From contig JAZADN010000066.1 in assembly GCA_036123585.1 (NCBI GenBank), positions 1 to 30,609 of the forward strand: a stretch of DNA of 30,609 nt. Reading direction: 5' to 3'. Position 1 is the first letter of the stretch. Each line of letters opens with the position of its first letter. The stretch comes from UBA9410 sp036123585. Lineage in GTDB: Bacteria > Actinomycetota > Acidimicrobiia > Acidimicrobiales > MedAcidi-G1. Made by a program: the position numbers and the translations under genes. The notes beneath the pieces are model-generated. The model was not told the DNA's origin, searched no databases, and saw only the letters and a program-made list of their open reading frames with translations. Of the stretch, positions 7,854-16,425 are shown piece after piece.

Positions 7854-7885
7854 CGCATGCCCCGCCGGGGGGGGCGGGGCATGCG
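7854..7885 (-). terminator. Perfect 13-bp hairpin with T-run on the minus strand (terminator or attenuator)
   Basis: CGCATGCCCCGCC (7854-7866) and GGCGGGGCATGCG (7873-7885) are perfect complements around a six-base loop. Read on the minus strand, the stem is followed by AACTTTTTGGGG, close to an intrinsic terminator. No minus-strand gene lies between it and the divergent dehydrogenase operon, so it would act in the leader of the PPOX operon (attenuation) or end antisense transcription. Confidence 0.6.
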
Positions 7886-7900
7886 GTCACTCTCGGCGCT

Positions 7901-8002
7901 AGGAACCGGGGGGAGGTCCGGGCCGGAGGTTGTTGGTTCCTGAGGGGACAGGAACCTTTGTGGACACCAAGTTACCGGTCGGTCACCGGGCCGGACCGAC
8001 CG
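7901..8002 (+). promoter_or_regulatory. Structured leader with competing hairpins upstream of the dehydrogenase operon
   Basis: AGGAACC occurs at 7901-7907 and 7950-7956, and the complementary GGTTCCT at 7935-7941 can pair with either. The downstream pairing is an 8-bp stem (7935-7942 with 7949-7956, loop AGGGGA). A separate 9-bp stem follows (CGGTCGGTC 7976-7984 with GACCGACCG 7994-8002), ending 22 nt before the chosen start. The alternative pairing is typical of attenuators, but no ligand family is recognised. Confidence 0.4.
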
Positions 8003-8024
8003 TGAGCGGTGACTTCGGGCACCT

Positions 8025-9122
8025 GTGACCGTCGACCCACGAGTTCCTCCCCATACGCCGGAGACCGTCTCGGGGCCAGAACAGGGGCCCGGGACTAGGG
8101 TCGACCACGTGGCCCGACCCACCGAAGATCAACTCCGGGCGATTCTCGTCGATATGGTCGCGGCCCGGACCCAGGCCGGTCGGCTTTGGAATCTCCAGCG
8201 CCAAGGCCGGGTCGGCACGTTGGCCCCCATCGACGGCCACGAGGCGACCATCGCCGCCACCGCCCACGCCCTCGACCCTGCCGAGGACTGGATCCTCCCC
8301 CAGTACCGGGAGCCGTTGGCCCTGCAACGCTTCGGCCCGGAGGTCCTCGAGCAATACCTGCTCTACAACGTCGGCCACCCCGATGGCAGCCGCCTCCCCG
8401 AGTCGGTGCGGGTCGCGCCGCTCCAGATTTCGCTAGCTACTCAGGTTCCGCACGCCGTCGGCTTGGCATGGGGCATGACGCTGCGCGACGAACCGGGTGT
8501 GGTCACCGTCTTCTTCGGCGATGGCTCCAGCTCGGAGGGCGACGTCCACGAAGCCATGAACATGGCCGGCGTGCTGAAGGCCCCGGTGGTGTTCTTGTGC
8601 ATGAACAACCAGTGGGCCATCTCGACGCCGCTCCACCAGCAGACAGCGGCGGCCTCGTTGGCCGACCGGGCTGTCGGCTACGGAATACCGGGGCTGTCGG
8701 TAGACGGCACCGACGCTGCGGCTGTGTACGAAGTCGTCGACGAGGCCCGGACCCGGGCGCGCTCCGGAGGGGGTCCCACGCTTGTCGAGGCAAGGGTGTA
8801 CCGGCTAGGGGCCCACACCACGGCTGACGATCCGACGCGCTACGTCCCACCCGAGGACCTCGAGGCAGCCCGCCGCGACGACCCGATCGATCGTCTGGAG
8901 ACGCATCTCGAGGCGTTGGGACTCTGGGGCGACGAGGACCGGGCGACCGTCCAGGCCGAGGCGCTCACCCTCTTCGACGGCGCCTTCGAGCGAGCCGAGG
9001 CCTGGCCTACGGCGCCCGGAGCCCTAATGGACCACTGTTTTGCCGAAGACAGCCAGCGGATGGCCAGGCAGCGCCGCGACCTGCTGGGGGTTGCCGGTTC
9101 CTCCGGGGAGGAAGTCCGATGA
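8025..9122 (+). CDS. pdhA: 2-oxoacid (pyruvate-type) dehydrogenase E1 component, alpha subunit
   Basis: A 365-aa thiamine-diphosphate-dependent E1 alpha subunit, which decarboxylates a 2-oxoacid and passes the acyl group to the lipoyl arm of E2. The ThDP/Mg motif starts at Gly165 (GDGSSSEGD) and ends in NNQWAIS; NNQ rather than NNG leans towards pyruvate over branched-chain substrates. YGIPGLSVDGTD and a C-terminal HTTADDPTRY loop, which carries phosphorylation sites in eukaryotes, are also present. The GTG at 8025 is the longest start, but no clear ribosome site precedes it; a GTG at 8109 (just before ARPTEDQL) is a fair alternative and would lengthen the leader. The stop overlaps the E1 beta start by ATGA. 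It is the first gene of a four-gene operon. Confidence 0.92.
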   Translation: MTVDPRVPPHTPETVSGPEQGPGTRVDHVARPTEDQLRAILVDMVAARTQAGRLWNLQRQGRVGTLAPIDGHEATIAATAHALDPAEDWILPQYREPLALQRFGPEVLEQYLLYNVGHPDGSRLPESVRVAPLQISLATQVPHAVGLAWGMTLRDEPGVVTVFFGDGSSSEGDVHEAMNMAGVLKAPVVFLCMNNQWAISTPLHQQTAAASLADRAVGYGIPGLSVDGTDAAAVYEVVDEARTRARSGGGPTLVEARVYRLGAHTTADDPTRYVPPEDLEAARRDDPIDRLETHLEALGLWGDEDRATVQAEALTLFDGAFERAEAWPTAPGALMDHCFAEDSQRMARQRRDLLGVAGSSGEEVR

Positions 9123-10108
9123 CCAGCGCATCGGAGCTGACCATGCTCCAGGCCGTCAACGAGGCTCTCCATGGAGAAATGGCGCGCGATGAGAGGGTCG
9201 TGGTGCTTGGTGAGGATGTGGCCCGCAACGGCGGGGTGTTCCGCGCCACAGAGGGTCTGTTCGAGAAGTTCGGCGAGCAGCGGGTCGTCGACACGCCGCT
9301 GGCCGAGGCCGGCATCATCGGCTCGACGGTCGGACTGGCCATGGCCGGTCTGGTCCCGGTAGCCGAGGTCCAGTTCCTCGGCTTCTCCTACCAGGCCATG
9401 CACCAGATCGCCGGACAGGTGGCTCGGCTGCGATACCGCAGCCGAGGGCGCTTCGAGCCGGCCATCACCATCCGGGCACCGTTCGGCGGCGGGGTCCGCA
9501 CCCCCGAGCTCCACTCCGACTCCCTCGAGGGACAGTTGGCCAACATCGCCGGGCTGAAGCTGGTCGCCCCGGCCACCGCGGCCGACGCCAAGGGGCTGCT
9601 GGCCACATCCGTCCGGGATCCCGACCCGGTCATCTTCCTCGAACCGCTCCGGGGCTACCGGGGCATCCGGGGCGAGGTCCCCGACGGCGAGCACCTTGTC
9701 CCCCTCGGCGAGGCCCGCGAGGCCCGGACCGGCGACGAAGTGGTGATCATTGCCTGGAGCCACCAGGTGGAGCTGGCCTGCCGGGCATCGGACGCCCTCG
9801 CCGCCGAGGGCCTGTCGGTAGCCGTTCTGGACCTGCGCAGCCTCGTACCACTCGACCTGGCTGGTATCGCTGCCGCGGTCGATCGGTGCGGACGGGCCGT
9901 GGTCGTCGAGGAGGCCGTCCAGACCGGCGGATTTGCCGGGGAGGTCGTGGCGACCATCGTCGAGGAGTGCTTCTGGTCGCTGGAGGCTCCGATCGTGCGG
10001 GTGTCCGGGTACGACGCCCCTTACCCTGTCGGACAGTTGGAGGACACCTACGTCCCTGACGAGGCACGGATCGCCGCCGCGGTGCGCCGGGTCCTCGAGG
10101 TCGCCTGA
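9119..10108 (+). CDS. pdhB: 2-oxoacid (pyruvate-type) dehydrogenase E1 component, beta subunit
   Basis: A 329-aa E1 beta subunit of the transketolase-like superfamily. VVVLGEDVARNGGVFRATEG and the Glu in TPLAEAGIIG, which activates ThDP in this family, are both present. FGGGVRTPELHSDSLEG is the conserved loop near the active site, and PYPVGQLEDTYVPD is the typical C-terminal end. The ATG at 9119 overlaps the E1 alpha TGA, so the two subunits should be made in equal amounts for an alpha2-beta2 E1. This heterotetrameric enzyme differs from the single-chain AceE usual in many actinobacteria. E2 starts 11 bp after its stop. Confidence 0.94.
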   Translation: MTSASELTMLQAVNEALHGEMARDERVVVLGEDVARNGGVFRATEGLFEKFGEQRVVDTPLAEAGIIGSTVGLAMAGLVPVAEVQFLGFSYQAMHQIAGQVARLRYRSRGRFEPAITIRAPFGGGVRTPELHSDSLEGQLANIAGLKLVAPATAADAKGLLATSVRDPDPVIFLEPLRGYRGIRGEVPDGEHLVPLGEAREARTGDEVVIIAWSHQVELACRASDALAAEGLSVAVLDLRSLVPLDLAGIAAAVDRCGRAVVVEEAVQTGGFAGEVVATIVEECFWSLEAPIVRVSGYDAPYPVGQLEDTYVPDEARIAAAVRRVLEVA

Positions 10109-10119
10109 GGCCGCCGGGC

Positions 10120-11388
10120 GTGTCGTTTTCCTTCCTACTGCCGGACATTGGCGAGGGCCTCGAGGAGGCCGAAGTCGTGGAGTGGCTGGTCGCCGTGGGC
10201 GACGAGGTGGTCCGCGATCAGCCCCTGGTCGAGGTGCTCACCGACAAAGCCAGTTCGGAGCTTCCGTCACCGGTGGCCGGCACCATCGTGCGGTTCGGGG
10301 CGGCGGAGGGCGAACGCCTGCGAGTTGGTGCCCTCCTCATCGAGATCGACGACGGCAGCCGACCCACCGGGGCATCCGATGCGGCGGCCACGGCGCCGAC
10401 CCACTCGTCCTTCAGCGCAGATCCATTGGAGGCTCCGGACCTAGCTCCACCCGTATCGCCGCAGGGCCGTCGGCCCAAGGCATCGCCCGCCACACGCCGG
10501 CTCGCCCTGGACCTCGGCGTGGATCTGGCGGCAGTCATTGGCTCGGGACCCGGCGAGCGCATCACCGCCGCTGACGTGCACGCCGTCGCCTCGACGCCGG
10601 AGACGTCTTCTGAGCCCGCCCACCTCTTCGAACCTACCCCCTTGCCCGCAGCCGAGGTGATGGCTCGACCGGACCTCGGACAGGCCATGCCGGGCCGCCA
10701 CGACCTGCGGGGCGTCCGGGGCGTGGTGGCCCGCAACATGGCGCAGGCCTGGTCCGAGATCCCCCACATCCACTCCATGGACGAGATCGATGCCTCGCTG
10801 CTGGTTGACTTCCGGACTCGGATCCGGTCAATGGATCGACTCGGAGCCGATGCTGTCACCTTGTTGGCCGTAGCCGCCATGGCCTCCGTGAGGGCCCTGA
10901 TCCGCTACCCGGTGGCGAACGCCCACGTAGAGGGCCATCCCGGCGACGCCATGGTTGTCCCCGACGGCGTCCACCTCGGCATCGCCACGGCCACCGAGCG
11001 GGGCCTCGTGGTGCCCGTGGTCCACGATGCCCACCACCTCGACCTGTTCGCCATGGCCGTCCGCATCGTGGAGGCCACCGGACGGGCACGCACCGGTGAG
11101 GCCACCACGGCCGACCTGACCGGCGCTACGTTCACGATCACCAACTACGGGTCGCTCGGAGGACGGTTCGCCACGCCGATCATCCCACCCGGGCAGGGGG
11201 CCATTCTGGGCTTGGGCGCGGTGGCCGAGAGACCGGTGGTCGTCGACGGCGCCGTGGTTGCCCGCCCCACCCTGCCAGTGGTGCTGGGTGCCGACCACCG
11301 AATCATCGATGGTGACCTGGCAGAGGCATTCCGGCGCTCGGTGGTCGAAGACCTGACCGAGCCGCTGAACCTCCTCGTTGGAGGCTGA
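10120..11388 (+). CDS. pdhC: 2-oxoacid dehydrogenase E2 component (dihydrolipoamide acyltransferase)
   Basis: A 422-aa E2 core protein. Residues 1-80 form one lipoyl domain, with the lipoylated lysine in DKA (Lys43). A Pro/Ala/Ser-rich linker follows, then a peripheral subunit-binding domain around residues 125-155 (SPATRRLALDLGVDLAAVIG ending in the RITAADV element). The catalytic CoA-dependent acyltransferase domain ends with ADHRIIDGDLAEAF, holding the active His and the DG of the DHRxxDG motif. One lipoyl domain is fewer than in many actinobacterial E2 proteins but normal for Gram-positive PDH/BCKDH. The GTG start at 10120 has a weak TGAGG upstream. E3 begins 5 bp after the stop. Confidence 0.94.
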   Translation: MSFSFLLPDIGEGLEEAEVVEWLVAVGDEVVRDQPLVEVLTDKASSELPSPVAGTIVRFGAAEGERLRVGALLIEIDDGSRPTGASDAAATAPTHSSFSADPLEAPDLAPPVSPQGRRPKASPATRRLALDLGVDLAAVIGSGPGERITAADVHAVASTPETSSEPAHLFEPTPLPAAEVMARPDLGQAMPGRHDLRGVRGVVARNMAQAWSEIPHIHSMDEIDASLLVDFRTRIRSMDRLGADAVTLLAVAAMASVRALIRYPVANAHVEGHPGDAMVVPDGVHLGIATATERGLVVPVVHDAHHLDLFAMAVRIVEATGRARTGEATTADLTGATFTITNYGSLGGRFATPIIPPGQGAILGLGAVAERPVVVDGAVVARPTLPVVLGADHRIIDGDLAEAFRRSVVEDLTEPLNLLVGG

Positions 11389-11393
11389 GGCCC

Positions 11394-12794
11394 ATGGTCG
11401 TCGGAGAGGTCGCCACCCCTGCCGACCTGTTGGTGGTTGGTGGCGGTCCCGGTGGTTACGCAGCGGCCCTCCACGGCGCACGCCTTGGCCGGACGGTGAC
11501 ACTTGTGGAGCGGGCCGATGTGGGAGGTACTTGCCTGAATGTGGGCTGCATCCCGTCCAAGGCCCTGATCGAGGTGGCTGACGCCCACGCCCTCGGTAGC
11601 CGGGTCCGCTCCTGGGGCCTGGAGATCACGTCCAAGGTGGACATGGCTGGTGTCCGGGATCACCTCGCCGGGGTGGTTGCCGAGCTGACCGACGGCGTCC
11701 GAGGCTTGCTGGCCGACGCTGGCGTGACAACGATGAGCGGCCACGCCCGGTTCACGCGTCCCGGACGGGTATCGGTCGAGGACGCCGACACCGTTGAGTT
11801 CCTCGACTATCGGGACGCCATCGTGGCTACTGGCTCCCGCCCGATCGAGCTGGCCGAGGTGCCTGTCGACGGCGACCGGGTCGTGAACTCGGCGGATCTC
11901 CTGTTCGCCGATTCGCTGCCCGAGCGTCTGGTGCTGGTGGGCGGAGGCTACGTGGGCGTGGAGTTGGGCTGTGCCTTCGCCAAGCTGGGTAGCGAGGTCA
12001 CCATCGTGGAGGCCGCCGACCGCGTGCTTCCCGGCTTCGACACCCGGACTTCGCGCCACGTGGACCGGGGTCTCCGCGCCCTCGGCCTCGGCCTCTGCGT
12101 CGGCCAGCGGGCCGTTGGCCTCGACGAGCACGGCCTCCAGATCCAACCGGCTGACGGCAACGGGTCCGACTCGTTGACGCTGCCCGCCGATCGAATCTGC
12201 GTGGTGGTCGGACGGCGGCCCAACTCCGATGCCGTGGCGCTCGACCGGGCCGGTGCCGTCGTCGGTGCGGACGGTTTGGTGGCCGTAGAGCCGTCCCGCC
12301 TGGCGGCCGACCACCTGTATGCCATCGGTGATCTAACACCCGGTCCGGCGCTGGCCCACAAAGCCACCGCTGAGGCCGAGGTGGCGGCCGACGCTGCCTG
12401 CGGCCGGCCAGCCGCTTTCGACCCTGCAGCCATCCCGCTGGTCGTTTTTGGCGACCCGCAGGTCCTCTCAGTCGGCCTCGACCGGGATACCGCGGCGGCG
12501 TCAGGGCTGGACCCGAAAGTCACCCGCTTCTCCCTTGGTGCCTCGGGTCGGGCACACACCCAGGGCCAAACCGACGGGACGGTCACGGTGGTAGCCGACG
12601 CCGCGGGCACGGTGATCGGAGTTCAGGCGGTCGGCGCACACGTGGCGGAGTTGGCTGGCGAGGCGACCCTTGCCGTCGAGACGGCGGCCACCGTCGACGA
12701 CCTGGCCGGAACGATCCACGCCCACCCCACCATCGGCGAGGCTCTCATGGAGGCCGCTCTCGGTTTGGCCGGCCGCCCCGTGCACGCCCGCTGA
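11394..12794 (+). CDS. lpdA: Dihydrolipoyl dehydrogenase (E3)
   Basis: A 466-aa flavoprotein disulfide reductase that reoxidises the lipoyl group of E2 and reduces NAD. The FAD-binding GGGPGGYAAA motif is at residues 16-25. The redox disulfide is GGTCLNVGC, with Cys47 and Cys52. A second Rossmann motif, VGGGYVGVELG, binds NAD. AIGDLTPGPALAHKA is the second FAD-binding element. The C-terminal HAHPTIGEAL carries the catalytic His-Glu pair that completes the partner subunit's site. GGAGG lies upstream of the ATG. As the last gene of the E1-E2-E3 operon it is dedicated to this complex; it converges on the BMP transporter ATPase gene with 21 bp between stops. Confidence 0.96.
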   Translation: MVVGEVATPADLLVVGGGPGGYAAALHGARLGRTVTLVERADVGGTCLNVGCIPSKALIEVADAHALGSRVRSWGLEITSKVDMAGVRDHLAGVVAELTDGVRGLLADAGVTTMSGHARFTRPGRVSVEDADTVEFLDYRDAIVATGSRPIELAEVPVDGDRVVNSADLLFADSLPERLVLVGGGYVGVELGCAFAKLGSEVTIVEAADRVLPGFDTRTSRHVDRGLRALGLGLCVGQRAVGLDEHGLQIQPADGNGSDSLTLPADRICVVVGRRPNSDAVALDRAGAVVGADGLVAVEPSRLAADHLYAIGDLTPGPALAHKATAEAEVAADAACGRPAAFDPAAIPLVVFGDPQVLSVGLDRDTAAASGLDPKVTRFSLGASGRAHTQGQTDGTVTVVADAAGTVIGVQAVGAHVAELAGEATLAVETAATVDDLAGTIHAHPTIGEALMEAALGLAGRPVHAR

Positions 12795-12815
12795 ATGTTC
12801 CCAGCCCCGGGCAGG

Positions 12816-14348
12816 TCAGGCGGCGACACCTCCCGGGTCGCTGCCAGCCATCAGGAGGCCGAGACGCTCAACGGTCGCGTCGGCCACGTCCAGAAGTTCG
12901 ACGATACGACCCTCGAACATGACGGCCACCCGGTCGCTGAGGGCCAGCACCTCGTCGAGGTCCTCGGAGACCACGAGCACCGCTGTCCCTGACGACCGTT
13001 CATCGATGAGGCGTCGATGGATGTACTCGGCGGCCCCGATATCGACGCCCCGGGTGGGTTGGGAGGCCACCAGCACTTTCGGCCTGCCGGAGAGTTCCCT
13101 AGCCAAGATCAACTTCTGGATATTGCCGCCTGAAAGGTTCGACGTAGTGGTCTCCAGCGACGGGGTCTTGACGGTGAATCGGGACACCAGGTCCCGACAG
13201 GCCTCGGCGATGACTCCGAGGCGGAGTATTCCGCGCCGGCAGTAGGGCTCCCGGTCGTGGTCGACGAGGATGAGGTTCTCGGCCACCGTGAACTCTCCGA
13301 CCACCCCATCGCGCATCCGCTCCTCGGGCACGTAGGCCAGACCGGCTGCCCGCACCCGGCTGGGGTGCAGCCCGGTCACGTCGTCGCCGTCGATGGCCAC
13401 TGCACCGTCGGCGGGTTGTCGCAACCCGGCGATGGCCTCGGCCAGTTCACGCTGCCCGTTGCCTGACACGCCGGCGACGCCGACCACCTCGCCGGCACGG
13501 ACCTCGAGGCTGCAGCCTGTGACCGAGTCCAGGCCCCTGTCCCCTACCACCCGCAGGTCTTTGACCGAGAGGCGGACTTTGCCGACCGACGCAGGTGGTC
13601 GATCGGGGGCCAGCTGCACGGCCCGCCCGACCATCATGTCGGCCAACTCGGACTTGCTCGTCCGGTCCGGCGCCGTCTCGCCGGTGACCCGGCCGTCACG
13701 CATGACGGTGATGCGATCCGACAGGGCCAGGACTTCGTCCAGCTTGTGTGAGATGAAGATGAGGCCCACTCCGTCGGCGGCCATGGCCCGCAGGGTGTCG
13801 AACAACTCGTCCACCTCTTGTGGGGTCAGCACCGCCGTCGGCTCGTCGAGGATGAGTAGGCGACAGTCCCGATAGAGGGCTTTGACGATTTCCACTCGCT
13901 GGCGCTCGCCCACCGCCAACTGCCACACGTAGGCCGACGGGTCCACGTGCAGGCCGTAGCGGGTGGACAGTTCACTGATCCGGTCGGCGACGCCGCTGAC
14001 GTCTAGGAGTAACCCATTTTCGGCCAGACCGAGGGCCACGTTCTCCGCCACGGTCAAGGTCGGCACCAACATGAAGTGCTGGTGGATCATTGCCACTCCG
14101 GCATCGATGGCGTCGGCAGGCGTGGTTATCCCGGCCAGCTGTTCCGACAACAACACCTCTCCCGCATCAGGGCGGTAGAGGCCGTAGAGCACCTTCATCA
14201 GCGTGCTCTTGCCGGCGCCGTTCTCGCCGAGAAGAGCATGGATCTCCCCCGGCTGGACGTCGAAGTAAACGTCGTCGTTGGCCAGCACCCCGGGGAACTG
14301 CTTGGTGATTCCTCGAAGTTCAAGCAGCGGCGTGGGTCGAGCGTTCAT
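12816..14348 (-). CDS. BMP-associated (nucleoside-type) ABC importer, ATP-binding protein with two ABC domains
   Basis: A 510-aa protein with two fused ABC domains, as in RbsA, NupO and YufO. The first domain has a full Walker A (GENGAGKST, residues 41-49), a signature AVGERQR and a Walker B LILDEPTAVL. The second has the degenerate Walker A GVSGNGQREL usual for this subfamily, a signature NLSGGNIQK, and ASQPTRGVDIGA in place of a standard Walker B. One chain therefore provides both nucleotide-binding sites for the two permeases encoded upstream. It is the last gene of the minus-strand operon, separated from the BMP gene by a 67-bp spacer that holds a strong hairpin (14364-14398). Confidence 0.95.
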   Translation of the reverse strand: MNARPTPLLELRGITKQFPGVLANDDVYFDVQPGEIHALLGENGAGKSTLMKVLYGLYRPDAGEVLLSEQLAGITTPADAIDAGVAMIHQHFMLVPTLTVAENVALGLAENGLLLDVSGVADRISELSTRYGLHVDPSAYVWQLAVGERQRVEIVKALYRDCRLLILDEPTAVLTPQEVDELFDTLRAMAADGVGLIFISHKLDEVLALSDRITVMRDGRVTGETAPDRTSKSELADMMVGRAVQLAPDRPPASVGKVRLSVKDLRVVGDRGLDSVTGCSLEVRAGEVVGVAGVSGNGQRELAEAIAGLRQPADGAVAIDGDDVTGLHPSRVRAAGLAYVPEERMRDGVVGEFTVAENLILVDHDREPYCRRGILRLGVIAEACRDLVSRFTVKTPSLETTTSNLSGGNIQKLILARELSGRPKVLVASQPTRGVDIGAAEYIHRRLIDERSSGTAVLVVSEDLDEVLALSDRVAVMFEGRIVELLDVADATVERLGLLMAGSDPGGVAA

Positions 14349-14363
14349 GCTGAGGCGTCCCCG

Positions 14364-14398
14364 TCCGGCCGACCGACGAGATCCGTCAGCCGGCCGGA
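14364..14398 (-). promoter_or_regulatory. Intercistronic hairpin between the BMP binding-protein gene and the ATPase gene
   Basis: Positions 14364-14378 and 14384-14398 pair at 13 of 15 positions around a five-base loop. The stem lies in the 67-bp spacer just after the binding-protein stop. No T-run follows, so it looks less like a full terminator and more like an mRNA-stabilising or partial-termination element that would give more binding protein than ATPase. Confidence 0.5.
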
Positions 14399-14415
14399 AA
14401 CAAGGAAGGGGCCGG

Positions 14416-15417
14416 TCAGGCGCCAGTCTGCAGGAGCCCGGCCGAGATGTCCTTGATGGCCTTCTCTCCGATGCTTCTGGCGTGTCCGGCGTCGACGGCG
14501 TCGTTGAACTCGATCACCAGGCCGCCGTTCTCAAGCGTGATGGTGTGCGACTCGCCACCCAGATCACCTTCCTTGATGCCGTCCACGAGGCCTTGCAGGA
14601 CGGCTTCCCACTTGTACACCTGAGAGGCCACGACAATGTCGGTGCCGAGTGCTGTCTGGTTGGACTGGGTGCCGAACCACTTGGCTCCGTGCTCGGCGGC
14701 CACGCCGGTGGCGCCGACCACCATCTGGGCGGTGCCGGTGAGGATGTCGGCGCCGTTGGCCACATGGCCCTGGGCGGCCTCGGCGGCCAGAGCAACGTCG
14801 CTGAAGGACTCGATGTAGTTCACGTTGACAGTGATACCGGTGACGCTCTCCGTGGCTCCGTTGACGAATCCGTCCACATAAAGCTTGGCGTCTCCGACGG
14901 CGATCGGTCCGATGACCCCGATGATTCCGGTGTTGGTCATGGAAGCGGCCATGGATCCCATCACATAGCCGCCCTGGTCGGACGCCGCTGTGTAGGCGGA
15001 CACGTTGGGGAGGCCGAAGGTGTCGCTGGACGTTCCCCAGGCGAACGCTACGTCGGGGAAGTCGCCGGCGATCTCCTGCAGGGAGCCGCCGTACTGTGAA
15101 CCGTGTGCGATGACGAGGTCATAGCCCTCTTCGGCGTAGCCGCGGATGGCCGCCGCGGCATCGTCAACGATGAAGGTGCCATCGGTGACGTCAACGGCGC
15201 TCACGCCGGTCAGCGCCGCTACGCCATCCACGATGCTCTGGGAGAAGGCCAGGTCGTTGCTGGCACTCGGGGCAACGATGGCGATGCGGAAGTCGCCACC
15301 GCTGTCGCCACCGCTTGTCGAATCGCCGCCGTCCGAGCCGCAGGCGCCGGCCACCAAGGCCAGGACCGCCAGGAGGGCGGCAAGGCCCAGCCACTTCCTA
15401 TGGTGTCGCTTCTCCAT
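14416..15417 (-). CDS. BMP-family substrate-binding lipoprotein of an ABC importer
   Basis: A 333-aa secreted lipoprotein. Residues 1-25 form a signal peptide (KRHHRKW, hydrophobic core) ending in a lipobox-like VAGAC, with Cys26 as the lipid anchor, then a Gly/Ser/Asp-rich tether. The mature part begins FRIAIVAPSASNDLAFSQSI, where the conserved Asn-Asp-x-x-(F/W) of the BMP/PnrA family sits, and later has YDLVIAHGSQYG and VAFAWGTSS, the two ligand-pocket regions. The best-studied family members bind purine nucleosides; others remain unassigned. GGAGG precedes the ATG by 8 bases. The gene lies after the two permeases rather than first, which is unusual for this family. Its neighbour on the other side of the permeases is the creatinase locus. 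Confidence 0.93.
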   Translation of the reverse strand: MEKRHHRKWLGLAALLAVLALVAGACGSDGGDSTSGGDSGGDFRIAIVAPSASNDLAFSQSIVDGVAALTGVSAVDVTDGTFIVDDAAAAIRGYAEEGYDLVIAHGSQYGGSLQEIAGDFPDVAFAWGTSSDTFGLPNVSAYTAASDQGGYVMGSMAASMTNTGIIGVIGPIAVGDAKLYVDGFVNGATESVTGITVNVNYIESFSDVALAAEAAQGHVANGADILTGTAQMVVGATGVAAEHGAKWFGTQSNQTALGTDIVVASQVYKWEAVLQGLVDGIKEGDLGGESHTITLENGGLVIEFNDAVDAGHARSIGEKAIKDISAGLLQTGA

Positions 15418-15492
15418 GTCATTCCCTCCGTCAGGGGTTCCTGCGGCCGCATTCCCAGCCGAGATTTGAATGATCCTCGCGCGCCCGGCCGG

Positions 15493-16425
15493 TCAGTGCC
15501 CACGTTCGAACGGGCGGGTCAGGGCAGCTGGCTGGCCGACGGTACGGCTGATGACCACCAGGGCGAGAATGGTCAACACCGCCGGCGCCATGGCGGTCAG
15601 GCTCGACGCCGCGCCAGACACCAAGCCGAGCGTCTTCCACTGGAGGACGGTGGCCGACACGAGGCCGAACAGAAGAGCCCCTCCCATCACTCCGACCGGC
15701 CGCCAGGCGCCGAAGTAGACCAGCGCTATGGCGATGAAGCCTTGTCCGTTGGTGAGGTTCTGCTGGAAGATCCCCAACTCGATGGACAGCACCGCGCCGG
15801 CCAGGCCAGCCAACGTGTTGGCCAGCAGGATCGTCGTGGTCCGTACCCGGGCCACGCTGACCCCGAGGCTGTCGGCCGCCGCTGGGTTCTCGCCGACGGC
15901 TCGCACGTTCAGCCCGAACGTGGTCCGGTTCATCAAGAAGGCCACAGCGGGCACCAGGGCGAACGCCACGTAGACCAGCACCGAGTGCTGGAAGAACATC
16001 TCGCCGACCTTCGGGATGTCGGCCACCAATGGAACGTGCAGATCGCCAAAGCCGCGGATGGGGAACGGCGTGCCGACCTGCTTCTGGAAGAGCAGGTCGC
16101 TGATGCCTAGGCCGAACAGGAAGATCCCGATGCCGCTGATGCCCTGCTCGGCCCGCAGGCCCACCGTGATCAGCGCGTAGACGGCGCCCATGACGAGGCC
16201 CACGCCGAGGCCAACAGCCACGCCAAGTACCGGGCTCTGCGTCTCGTAGATGGTCCAGTAGGCCCCGAAGGCTCCGAGGAGCATGACCCCGTCGACGCCG
16301 AGGTTCAACACGCCGCTGCGCTGGCCAATGGCCTCACCCAGGCCGGCCAGCAGAAAGGGGGTGGCAAGTCGGATGCCGGAACCCACCACGAAGACCAGCG
16401 AGGCGGTGGTAAAGAAGTCGCCCAT
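15493..16425 (-). CDS. BMP-associated ABC importer permease, second subunit (NupQ/YufQ type)
   Basis: A 310-aa integral membrane protein with about nine membrane segments. The stretch RSGVLNLGVDGVMLLGAFGA is the conserved N-terminal core of the BPD_transp_2 permeases (G-x-x-N-x-G-x-x-G), and GLNVRAVGENPAAADSLGVS is the coupling loop that contacts the ATPase. It pairs with the upstream permease to form the channel of the importer. The ATG at 16425 overlaps the TGA of that gene (ATGA), so the two permeases are coupled. A spacer of 75 bp separates it from the BMP gene. Confidence 0.93.
   Translation of the reverse strand: MGDFFTTASLVFVVGSGIRLATPFLLAGLGEAIGQRSGVLNLGVDGVMLLGAFGAYWTIYETQSPVLGVAVGLGVGLVMGAVYALITVGLRAEQGISGIGIFLFGLGISDLLFQKQVGTPFPIRGFGDLHVPLVADIPKVGEMFFQHSVLVYVAFALVPAVAFLMNRTTFGLNVRAVGENPAAADSLGVSVARVRTTTILLANTLAGLAGAVLSIELGIFQQNLTNGQGFIAIALVYFGAWRPVGVMGGALLFGLVSATVLQWKTLGLVSGAASSLTAMAPAVLTILALVVISRTVGQPAALTRPFERGH

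Noticed and set aside
7951..7973. ECF sigma-type promoter (GGAACC, 16 nt from GGAA to GTT)
   Set aside because: The spacing is roughly compatible but the -10 element is minimal and the GGAACC is part of a hairpin arm; too weak to call.
11145..12314. A 389-codon open frame on the minus strand across E2 and E3
   Set aside because: It is antisense to two well-conserved genes and has no recognisable domain.
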